From: Actinomycetota bacterium
GTDB taxonomy: Bacteria; Actinomycetota; Actinomycetes; Actinomycetales; Cellulomonadaceae
Direction: 5' to 3'
Length of the DNA: 6,179 nucleotides
NCBI GenBank assembly: GCA_018898235.1
Contig: JAHIJU010000010.1
Coordinates: 1 to 6,179 of the forward strand
How positions within the stretch are numbered: the stretch's first letter is position 1; each line of letters begins with the position of its first letter. Made by a program: the position numbers and the translations under genes. The notes under the pieces are model-generated. The model was not told the origin of the DNA. It saw only the letters and a program-made list of their open reading frames with translations, and did no database searches. Below, piece after piece: positions 1-6,179 of the stretch.

Positions 1-3000
1 AACGACTTCGCCTTCCTGCCGGACTACACGCTCGACGACGTCTCGGCCGGGAGCACGGACTTCTCCCTGACGTCCTTCTCGCTGGCCCGGGACCAGCAGC
101 GCCTCATCCCGTTCGTCAAGGCCGCCCAGGCCGCGGGTGGGCAGTTCCGCACCTTCGCCTCGCCGTGGACCGCCCCGCCGTGGATGAAGACGAACCACGA
201 CTACTTCAACGGCGGCTGCGTCATCCCGCCGACGGCGGCCCTCACCGACCCGACCAACTGCAACGGGTCCACGACGGCCGATGCGCGGTACTACACCGCC
301 TATGCCGCCTACTTCTCGCGCTACGTGACCGAGATGGCCGCCCAGGGCATCCCGATCGACTGGGTGGTGCCGCAGAACGAGCCGGGCTACCCGGCGAAGT
401 TCGGGTCGACGACCTGGAACGCCCCGCAGATGGCGAGCTTCATCAAGGACTACCTCGGGCCGCGTCTTGCCGCGGACGGTGTGGGCGCCAAGATCCGTGG
501 CTTCGAGTGGAACCGCGACCAGTACACGTTCCCCAAGGCGCTGCTCGACGACGCCGGGGTGCGCGAGTACCTGACCGGCATCAACTGGCACAACTACGAG
601 TGCCTGCAGCACTGCCAGCCCGACAACGTCGACCTCGTCAACGACCTGCACCCCGGCTACAGCAGCTGGATGAGCGAGTACACGTCGATCGACGGCACAC
701 ACCCCGACTACCTCGACGGCGAGCAGTGGGGAAAGACGATCATGACCGACCTCGGGACCGGTGAGGGCGGCTGGGTCTACTGGAACCTGTTCCTCAACGC
801 CTACGGCGGTCCGTACGCCAAGAACGCCGACGGCACCGACCGCAGCGGCACGCAGGACCCGATGATCATCATCGACGACGGCACCGCGGCCTCGCCCAAG
901 ACGACGCCCGAGGTGACGTACCTGTCGAAGTTCTACTACCTGTCCCACTTCTCCAAGTGGGTGAAGCCCGGTGCGCACCGCATCGGCGCGGCCGGTGGTG
1001 GCACCGACGAGCCCGGTGACCCGAACGGCAACGCCCTGCAGTCCCAGGCGTTCAAGAACGCCGACGGCAGCGAGGCGCTCGTCGTGATGAACACGGGTGA
1101 CACCGCACGAACCGTCAAGGTCGCGGAGGAGGGCGCCGCCTTCTCGGTGAGCGTCGACGCCCACTCGATCAACACGTTCACCTGGACCGCGCCGGTCAAC
1201 GCGGTGCACGTGCGCGCCGGCGCCTCGACGACGTGGAACAGCATCGGCTCCGAGCCGTACCTCGGCGAGTCGGGCTTCACCGGCGGCGCCACGGCGACGA
1301 CGACCGACGCCATCGCGGGCACGGCCGACGACCCGCTCTACCAGAGCGAGCGGTACGGCGACTTCACGTACGCGGCGGCCCTCCCGCCAGGCCGGTACTC
1401 GGTGACCCTCAAGCTGAGCGAGAACCACTGGACGGCCGCCAACCAGCGGGTATTCAACGTCACGGCCGAGGGCCAACCGGCGCTCACCGGCGTCGACATC
1501 GTCGCCGCAGCCGGTGGGCGGCTACGGCCCGTCGACAAGACGTTCACGGTGTCCGTCACCGACGGCACCCTCAACCTCGGCTTCCAGTCCGTGGTCGACA
1601 ACGCGAAGGTCGACGCGATCGACGTCGTGCCGCTGCGGGCGACCGGTGAGCCGTTCACCTCGACCGTGACCGCGGGGACCCCGGCGGGCTACCACCTCGC
1701 CGGTACCTCGGTGCCGGGCCTGGTCCTCGCGCAGGACTACAACACCGGCGGCGAGGGCGTCGGGTTCCACCTGGCGGCGAACAGCGGGACGGCCACGACC
1801 TACCGCAGTGACGCCCGCAACCTCCAGGTGTGCTCGGACGACGCCCACTGCGGGGGGGACGGGCAGGACCTCGGCTGGATCAGCGCGGGCGACTACGTCC
1901 AGTACACCCGGGACGTGTCCGTCGGCGGCAACTACGACATCGTGCTGCGCACCGCCGGCACCTCGGCCGGGAGCGTGCAGGTCGCCATGGACGGCCGGGT
2001 GCTCGGGACGGTCGCCGTCCCGGCCTCGGGCGGGTGGCAGACCTGGGTGGATGCGCCGCTGCTCGGCGTCCCGCTGCCCACGGGCACGCACACGTTCACG
2101 GTGACCGCGCTGACCGCCGGGTTCAACCTGCACTACCTGGACTTCAAGAAGGTCCACCTGCTCGGTGCCAGCACGCTCGTCCCCGCCGAGGGGTACGCGG
2201 GCGGCGGCGAGGGAGCCGGCTACCACGACACGACGGCCGGCAGCGAGGCGACCCCCGGTGCCCCCGGGTTCCTCCGCGGTGAGGACGTCGACCTGGAGAA
2301 CAGCAAGGAGGGCCGGTACGACGTCGGCTTCGTCGCGGCGGGGGAGTGGTTGCGCTACGACGTCTACAGCCCGACCTCGGCGAGCTACGACGTGCGCCTG
2401 CGGTACGCGAGCAACACAACCGGGGCGCGGTTCGCCGTGGCCGTCGACAGCCCGACCGCCGCGGCGAGCTGGGTCTCGCTGCCGTCGACGGGTGACTGGC
2501 AGGGCTGGGCGGACAGCGCGACGACCTCCGTCACGCTCTCGTCCGGGACGCACGCGCTGTACGTGCGGACGGACTCGGGCGGCTTCAACCTCAACCGGCT
2601 CGGCATCACGACGGCGGGCTACCGGCTCTACAAGGATGCGACCAAGCCGGTCAAGGACCGGGTCCAGGACCTGCTGGGCCGGATGACCCTCGACGAGAAG
2701 CTCGGCCAGATGACGCAGGCCGAACGCAAGGCGTTGCCGAGCAACGCCGACATCGCGACGTACCGCCTCGGGTCGTTGCTGAGCGGCGGCGGCTCGTACC
2801 CGACGCCGAACAACGCGACGGCGTGGGCCGACATGATCGACGGCTACCAGAACGCCGCGCTCAGCACGCCGCTGCAGATCCCGATCTTCTACGGCGTCGA
2901 CGCCGTGCACGGCCACAACAACGTGGTAGGCGCGACGATCTTCCCGCACAACATCGGGCTCGGGGCCACGCGGGACGCGCCGCTCGTCCAGCAGATCGGG

Positions 3001-4773
3001 CAGGCGACGGCCGAGGAGCTCGCGGGCACCGGTGTCACGTGGGACTTCGCGCCCTGCGACTGCGTGGCGCGGGACGACCGGTGGGGTCGCACGCAGGAGT
3101 CCTTCGGTGAGGTGCCCGAGCTCGCGTCCTCGCTCGGCTCGGCGTTCGTCACCGGTCTGCAGGGCACGATCGGCACCACGAGCTCGGTGATGGCGACCGC
3201 CAAGCACTACATCGGCGACGGCGGTACCACCAACGGCACGGACCAGGGCAACACCCAGGTCAGCGAGGCCGAGCTCCGCGCCGTCCACCTGCCGCCGTTC
3301 CAGGCGGCCGTGGCGGCTCACGTCGGGTCCGTCATGGTCTCGTACAGCAGCTGGAACGGGGTCAAGTCGCACGGCAACCAGTACCTGCTGAACACCGTGC
3401 TCAAGAACGAGCTCGGGTTCGACGGGATCGTCGTCTCCGACTGGGGCGGCATCGACCAGATCGACGGCGCCGGTGGCTTCACCGACGACGAGGTCCGGGC
3501 GGGCATCAACGCCGGCATCGACGTCGTGATGGTCCCGTACGACTACACGACGTTCATCTCCGCGCTCAAGCGGGAGGTGGGTATCGGTGCGGTCTCGACG
3601 CGGCGCATCGATGACGCCGTCACGCGGATCCTCACCAAGAAGGTCGAGTACGGCCTCTTCGAGCACCCGTTCGCCAACCGCAGCCTGACCGGTTCCGTCG
3701 GCAGCGCGGCACACCGCGCGATCGCCCGCACCGCCGTCCGGGAGTCGCAGGTCGTCCTGCGGAACGAGAACGGTGTCCTGCCCCTGCCCGCCACGGCGAG
3801 CAAGGTCTTCGTCGCGGGCAAGAGCGCGAGCAACATCGGCTACCAGTCCGGCGGGTGGACCATCGAGTGGCAGGGCGGCAGCGGGCCGATCACCCCGGGC
3901 ACCACGGTGCTCCAGGGCATCCAGGGCGCGGTCTCGTCCGCGACGACGGTGACCTACAGCGCGGACGGCACGGGGATCGACGGCAGCTACAAGGCCGCGA
4001 TCGCCGTCATCGGCGAGACGCCCTACGCCGAGGGGGCGGGCGACCGTCCCAGTGGCATGGGCCTCGACTCCACGGACCTGGCCACGCTCGACCGGCTCAA
4101 GGCGTCGGGCGTGCCGGTGGTCGTGGTGCTCGTCTCCGGACGGCCGATGGACGTCGCGGCCCAGGTCGGGGACTGGGCGGCGCTCGTGGCCGCCTGGCTG
4201 CCCGGCACCGAGGGTGCCGGCGTCGCGGACGTCCTGTTCGGCACCGCCCCGGCGACCGGCACGTTGCCCGTGACGTGGGAGCAGAGCGCGAGCCAGGAAC
4301 CGATCAACGTCGGCGACGGCAAGACCGGGCTCTACCCCTTCGGCGCCGGTCTGTCCCTGGTCAGGACGCAGTCCGCCCGCTCCGTCATCGGGGCCGCGTA
4401 CTACAGCGGCCAGGCCGGGACGGCGCTCGAACGGTGCACCGACGCAGGCTGCGGGCAGGACGTCGGCAGCAACGCGCCCGGAGACCTCCTCTGGTACGAC
4501 GACGTCGACTTCGGGGCGACCAGCCCGACGAGCGTCACGACGAGGATCGCCTCGGGTTCGTCCGTCACGGGGACGCTCGAGTACCGGCTGGACAGCGCGA
4601 CGGGACCGGTCCTCGCCAGTCTGACGACGGCCGACACCGGCGGTTGGCAGGCCTGGACGTCGCAGACCTCGACTCTGCTGGCGTCGGTGACGGGCACGCA
4701 CCGCCTCTACGTCGTCGTCGGGGGAACAGGGTCGGCCGACCTCGCCAACCTGAACTGGTTCCAGTTCCAGTGA
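1..4773 (+). CDS. Secreted-type bifunctional glycoside hydrolase, GH30-malectin-CBM6-CBM6-GH3-CBM6 (5' partial)
   Basis: The frame is open from the window edge to TGA 4771-4773 (1590 residues; numbering here starts at codon 1). The first ATG (184) lies inside GH30 and is not the start; signal peptide and early GH30 (perhaps 130-160 residues) are upstream. GH30 covers 1-396: SPWTAPPWMK motif at 54-63, putative acid/base Glu127 (QNEP), putative nucleophile Glu226 (WMSEY). A malectin-like domain covers about 401-545 (FTGG, LYQSERYG and closing DGTLNLGF motifs). CBM6 modules lie at about 571-720, 725-871 and 1455-1590, each with a WQxW...GTH motif. GH3 covers about 874-1452: Asp967 (VDAVHGHNN), Arg1030, Lys1068-His1069, nucleophile Asp1147 (VVSDW), acid/base Glu1344 (YAEGAGD). 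All ten cysteines fall in close pairs, as expected for an exported protein. By family knowledge it hydrolyses beta-glycosides outside the cell; beta-glucan as substrate is inferred. Family calls are firm; the GH30 subfamily and linkage are not. No frameshift is seen. Confidence 0.93.
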   Translation, partial: NDFAFLPDYTLDDVSAGSTDFSLTSFSLARDQQRLIPFVKAAQAAGGQFRTFASPWTAPPWMKTNHDYFNGGCVIPPTAALTDPTNCNGSTTADARYYTAYAAYFSRYVTEMAAQGIPIDWVVPQNEPGYPAKFGSTTWNAPQMASFIKDYLGPRLAADGVGAKIRGFEWNRDQYTFPKALLDDAGVREYLTGINWHNYECLQHCQPDNVDLVNDLHPGYSSWMSEYTSIDGTHPDYLDGEQWGKTIMTDLGTGEGGWVYWNLFLNAYGGPYAKNADGTDRSGTQDPMIIIDDGTAASPKTTPEVTYLSKFYYLSHFSKWVKPGAHRIGAAGGGTDEPGDPNGNALQSQAFKNADGSEALVVMNTGDTARTVKVAEEGAAFSVSVDAHSINTFTWTAPVNAVHVRAGASTTWNSIGSEPYLGESGFTGGATATTTDAIAGTADDPLYQSERYGDFTYAAALPPGRYSVTLKLSENHWTAANQRVFNVTAEGQPALTGVDIVAAAGGRLRPVDKTFTVSVTDGTLNLGFQSVVDNAKVDAIDVVPLRATGEPFTSTVTAGTPAGYHLAGTSVPGLVLAQDYNTGGEGVGFHLAANSGTATTYRSDARNLQVCSDDAHCGGDGQDLGWISAGDYVQYTRDVSVGGNYDIVLRTAGTSAGSVQVAMDGRVLGTVAVPASGGWQTWVDAPLLGVPLPTGTHTFTVTALTAGFNLHYLDFKKVHLLGASTLVPAEGYAGGGEGAGYHDTTAGSEATPGAPGFLRGEDVDLENSKEGRYDVGFVAAGEWLRYDVYSPTSASYDVRLRYASNTTGARFAVAVDSPTAAASWVSLPSTGDWQGWADSATTSVTLSSGTHALYVRTDSGGFNLNRLGITTAGYRLYKDATKPVKDRVQDLLGRMTLDEKLGQMTQAERKALPSNADIATYRLGSLLSGGGSYPTPNNATAWADMIDGYQNAALSTPLQIPIFYGVDAVHGHNNVVGATIFPHNIGLGATRDAPLVQQIGQATAEELAGTGVTWDFAPCDCVARDDRWGRTQESFGEVPELASSLGSAFVTGLQGTIGTTSSVMATAKHYIGDGGTTNGTDQGNTQVSEAELRAVHLPPFQAAVAAHVGSVMVSYSSWNGVKSHGNQYLLNTVLKNELGFDGIVVSDWGGIDQIDGAGGFTDDEVRAGINAGIDVVMVPYDYTTFISALKREVGIGAVSTRRIDDAVTRILTKKVEYGLFEHPFANRSLTGSVGSAAHRAIARTAVRESQVVLRNENGVLPLPATASKVFVAGKSASNIGYQSGGWTIEWQGGSGPITPGTTVLQGIQGAVSSATTVTYSADGTGIDGSYKAAIAVIGETPYAEGAGDRPSGMGLDSTDLATLDRLKASGVPVVVVLVSGRPMDVAAQVGDWAALVAAWLPGTEGAGVADVLFGTAPATGTLPVTWEQSASQEPINVGDGKTGLYPFGAGLSLVRTQSARSVIGAAYYSGQAGTALERCTDAGCGQDVGSNAPGDLLWYDDVDFGATSPTSVTTRIASGSSVTGTLEYRLDSATGPVLASLTTADTGGWQAWTSQTSTLLASVTGTHRLYVVVGGTGSADLANLNWFQFQ

Positions 4774-4781
4774 GCCCCCTC

Positions 4782-4825
4782 GCCGTGCGGCTCCCGGTGC
4801 CCGGTCGGGCAGGGAGCCGCACGGC
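4782..4825 (+). terminator. Strong hairpin terminator after the glycoside hydrolase gene
   Basis: The arms GCCGTGCGGCTCCC (4782-4795) and GGGAGCCGCACGGC (4812-4825) pair perfectly over 14 bp. Inside them, TGCCC (4798-4802) pairs with GGGCA (4807-4811) around a four-base loop, with a two-base GG bulge on the 5' side. The stem begins 8 nt after the stop codon. There is no T-tract, which is common for terminators of high-GC actinobacteria. The hairpin separates the hydrolase unit from the downstream promoter. Confidence 0.85.
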
Positions 4826-4894
4826 ACAGGGGCAGGGGCCCGCGAGGCCGCCCTCGGCCGGCGTCCGGTCAGGGGGCGGTGGGACGAGACGCGA

Positions 4895-4924
4895 ATGACA
4901 CCGGTGTGGTTCGCGGCGTAGGCT
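4895..4924 (+). promoter_or_regulatory. Predicted housekeeping-type promoter for the DUF3263 gene
   Basis: ATGACA (4895-4900) matches the -35 consensus TTGACA at five of six positions. An 18-nt spacer leads to TAGGCT (4919-4924), which fits the actinobacterial -10 pattern TANNNT. Transcription would start near 4931, about 120 nt before the ATG at 5051. The site lies downstream of the hydrolase terminator and upstream of the next gene, as expected for a separate unit. It is called from sequence pattern only. Confidence 0.6.
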
Positions 4925-5040
4925 CGTGCCCACGATGCAGGAGCGGTTCGTCGGGACTGCAGCCGGTCTGTCGGGCAGGAGCCGGAAGGCCGGTCGAAGC
5001 AGCACCGGGTGCACCGGACCCGCAGGGACGAGAACGGATG

Positions 5041-5047
5041 GGGAGGG
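5041..5047 (+). promoter_or_regulatory. Ribosome binding site for the DUF3263 gene
   Basis: GGGAGGG lies 3-4 nt before ATG 5051 and is complementary to the anti-Shine-Dalgarno sequence. The spacing is a little tight, but it supports ATG 5051 over the in-frame GTG at 5009, which has no comparable purine tract close upstream. Confidence 0.6.
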
Positions 5048-5050
5048 TCG

Positions 5051-5347
5051 ATGGACCAGACGGCGCACGCGATGGTCGAAGCGGTGCCCACCGAGCTCGG
5101 TGACCGGGACCGGCAGGTGCTCGACTTCGAACGGCAGTGGTGGAAGTACGCCGGGGCCAAGGAGCAGGCCGTCCGCGAGCTGTTCGACATGTCGGCCACC
5201 CGCTACTACCAGGTCCTCAACGCCCTGATCGACGACCAGGCGGCGCTCGCCTACGACCCGATGCTCGTCAAGCGGCTGCGCCGGATGCGCGCTTCCCGAC
5301 AGCGTGCGCGCACGGCGCGTCGCCTCGGTGCCGAGAGCCTCGTCTGA
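5051..5347 (+). CDS. DUF3263 family small protein
   Basis: A 98-residue protein with the recognisable core of the actinobacterial DUF3263 family: FERQWWKYAGAKEQAVREL (about 26-44), MSATRYYQVLN (47-57) and YDPMLVKRLRR (68-78). The function is unknown. The middle segment (about 35-60) reads like a helix-turn-helix, with the MSATRYYQ stretch as a possible recognition helix, so a nucleic-acid-binding role is plausible but inferred. The C-terminal tail is rich in Arg (about 75-91), which also fits nucleic-acid contact. It has no signal peptide or membrane segment and should be cytoplasmic. The start is ATG 5051, backed by a GGGAGGG site; an in-frame GTG at 5009 would add 14 residues unlike the family. 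It precedes the LytR_C gene by 66 nt on the same strand, a recurring actinobacterial order near groEL. Confidence 0.88.
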   Translation: MDQTAHAMVEAVPTELGDRDRQVLDFERQWWKYAGAKEQAVRELFDMSATRYYQVLNALIDDQAALAYDPMLVKRLRRMRASRQRARTARRLGAESLV

Positions 5348-5400
5348 GACCGGGCGCGCCGTCGCTCCTGACGTCGCCCCGTCCGCACGGTTCGAGCCGC

Positions 5401-5406
5401 TAGCCT
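5401..5406 (+). promoter_or_regulatory. Predicted -10 element for a leaderless transcript of the LytR_C gene
   Basis: TAGCCT fits the actinobacterial -10 pattern TANNNT and ends 7 nt before the GTG start at 5414. Transcription would therefore begin at or next to the first base of the start codon. No purine-rich ribosome binding site is present just upstream, which agrees with leaderless translation. No convincing -35 box is seen at the usual distance. Confidence 0.55.
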
Positions 5407-5413
5407 GTCCGCC

Positions 5414-6052
5414 GTGAGCAAGGCCTCCTACCCCTATCCGGACGACGAGTTCGACACCCCGGCCGACCCTGACGGTCCCCGTGGCATCCACCGCGCGCCA
5501 CGTTCGGCGTGGAGCCGCTGGTGGCCGTTCCTCGTGGTCATCGTGGTGGTCCCGCTCATCGCCTTCGGCGGTGTCTGGTTCGCGGCCCGCAACGGCTACG
5601 TCTCCGACATCCCCGGGCTGGGCGGCGCGAGCTCGAGCGCGCGGGCCGGTGCGGACGACGAGGCGAGCGCGGACGCCGGAGCACCGGACGACGGGACGTC
5701 GGACGCCCCGAGCGAGTCCGCTGCCGCCCCGCAGGCCCCGGCGGCGCCCGCCCCCAGCCAGCCTGCCGGCCCCGTGCTGTCCACCAAGGTCAACGTGGTG
5801 AACGCTGCGGGGGTCTCCGGCCTCGCAGCGACGGCGGCGACCAAGCTCCAGGCGGCCGGGTTCACCGCGGTCACCACGGGCAACGGCTCGAAGGGCGGGG
5901 CGACCTCCTCGACGGTGTTCTACGCCTCCGAGGGCCTGGCGACCACCGCCCAGCAGGTCGCCACCACGCTCGGACTGACGACCGTGACGCTCTCGGCCGA
6001 CAAGGCCGGCGGGGCGATCTCCGTGGTGCTCGTCGCCAAGCTGCCCGGCTGA
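5414..6052 (+). CDS. Membrane-anchored LytR C-terminal (LytR_C) domain protein
   Basis: A 212-residue protein. An acidic, Pro/Asp-rich cytoplasmic head (1-30) is followed by Arg/Trp residues and one hydrophobic segment at about 37-57, with the positive charges before it suggesting an N-in, C-out topology. An Ala/Pro/Asp/Ser-rich extracellular linker spans about 70-122. The C-terminal LytR_C domain is at about 124-209, with the typical opening VNVVNAAGVSGLA (126-138) and a closing strand VVLVAKL. LytR_C domains also occur on LytR-CpsA-Psr cell-wall ligases, but the ligase domain is absent here. A role at the cell envelope is likely and the precise function is unknown. The GTG start at 5414 is chosen because the whole head and membrane segment follow it and a -10 box sits 7 nt upstream. 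It lies between DUF3263 and a CIRCE element, as in other actinobacteria. Confidence 0.88.
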   Translation: MSKASYPYPDDEFDTPADPDGPRGIHRAPRSAWSRWWPFLVVIVVVPLIAFGGVWFAARNGYVSDIPGLGGASSSARAGADDEASADAGAPDDGTSDAPSESAAAPQAPAAPAPSQPAGPVLSTKVNVVNAAGVSGLAATAATKLQAAGFTAVTTGNGSKGGATSSTVFYASEGLATTAQQVATTLGLTTVTLSADKAGGAISVVLVAKLPG

Positions 6053-6065
6053 TCCGCCGCCGGGC

Positions 6066-6083
6066 CACCGGTTCGGGCCGGTG
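6066..6083 (+). terminator. Possible weak hairpin terminator after the LytR_C gene
   Basis: CACCGG (6066-6071) pairs with CCGGTG (6078-6083) around a six-base loop, starting 14 nt after the stop codon. The stem is only 6 bp and no T-tract follows, so in such GC-rich sequence it could be chance. It is in the right place to end the LytR_C transcript before the CIRCE-controlled promoter region. Confidence 0.35.
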
Positions 6084-6145
6084 ACCGCTCGGGCCCTGCG
6101 GACGTGGGCCGACGGGTCCCGTGGCTTCGCGGCGGCGGCGGCTCG

Positions 6146-6172
6146 CTTGCACTCGGAGGGGTCGAGTGCCAA
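6146..6172 (+). promoter_or_regulatory. CIRCE operator (HrcA binding site), probably of a downstream groEL/groES gene
   Basis: CTTGCACTC (6146-6154) and GAGTGCCAA (6164-6172) flank a 9-nt spacer, matching the CIRCE layout TTAGCACTC-N9-GAGTGCTAA. The inner GCACTC/GAGTGC cores pair perfectly; the outer three positions pair only in part. CIRCE is the operator of the heat-shock repressor HrcA and controls chaperonin genes. CTTGAC right after the right arm (6174-6179) looks like the start of a -35 box, so a promoter likely continues outside the window. The controlled gene is not visible; groEL is inferred from the operator and the gene order. Confidence 0.8.
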
Positions 6173-6179
6173 CCTTGAC

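Noticed and set aside
184..186. ATG as possible start of the hydrolase
   Set aside because: The frame is open upstream to position 1 and codons 1-61 encode matching GH30 sequence, including the SPWTAPPW motif that the ATG would split. The gene is truncated by the window edge.
3855..4898. Open frame of 347 codons overlapping the GH3 end
   Set aside because: It is a plus-strand shadow of the GH3 coding sequence, Arg-rich, without motifs, and it runs through the terminator hairpin.
1522..5199. Long open frame of 1225 codons on the minus strand
   Set aside because: It runs opposite the hydrolase gene and across the terminator and promoter. Its product is dominated by Arg, Ala, Gly, Asp and Val with no recognisable domain, as expected for the shadow of a high-GC gene.
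4935..5228. ATG-started frame in the DUF3263 leader
   Set aside because: It overlaps the DUF3263 gene by about 178 nt in another frame, has no ribosome binding site and encodes an Arg/Gly/Ser-rich product without family resemblance.
5352..5379. Possible hairpin after DUF3263 (GGGCG with CGCCC)
   Set aside because: The stem is only 5 bp with an 18-nt loop in very GC-rich sequence, too weak to call a terminator.
4565..6172. Open frame of 535 codons on the minus strand
   Set aside because: It crosses two well-supported plus-strand genes and the CIRCE element, is low in complexity and Arg/Gly-rich, and has no family motif.
1..6179. CRISPR arrays, tRNA or rRNA genes, insertion sequences
   Set aside because: No regularly spaced direct repeats, cloverleaf patterns, rRNA motifs or transposase-like products were seen on either strand.

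Overview
The window comes from a high-GC Gram-positive actinobacterium. Codons are strongly G/C-ending, and two small genes belong to families typical of actinobacteria (DUF3263 and a LytR C-terminal domain protein). A CIRCE heat-shock operator of the actinobacterial kind lies at the right edge. The large, multi-domain secreted-type glycoside hydrolase points to a polysaccharide-degrading member of the Micrococcales (Cellulomonas or Cellulosimicrobium type). That genus-level guess is inference.

Positions 1-4773 are one uninterrupted reading frame, open at its 5' end. It encodes at least 1590 residues with two different catalytic modules and four accessory modules. The order is GH30 (N-terminus missing), malectin-like domain, CBM6, CBM6, a complete GH3 (both lobes), and a C-terminal CBM6. 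Catalytic residues are visible in both enzymes. The GH3 half closely resembles barley exo-beta-glucan glucohydrolase (ExoI), including both Trp residues of its substrate clamp. The likely job is extracellular breakdown of a beta-glucan: GH30 cuts the chain or branch and GH3 releases glucose. The exact linkage cannot be read from the sequence. A strong rho-independent-type hairpin follows the stop codon.

Positions 4774-6179 look like a housekeeping actinobacterial block on the same strand. A promoter (4895-4924) with a leader of about 120 nt precedes a 98-residue DUF3263 protein. Next is a membrane-anchored LytR_C-domain protein whose GTG start sits just after a TANNNT -10 box, which suggests a leaderless transcript. 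The right edge carries the CIRCE operator. With the DUF3263 - LytR_C order, this suggests that a groEL (or groES-groEL) gene starts just beyond the window. The hydrolase and the housekeeping block appear to be separate transcription units, and nothing here links them functionally.
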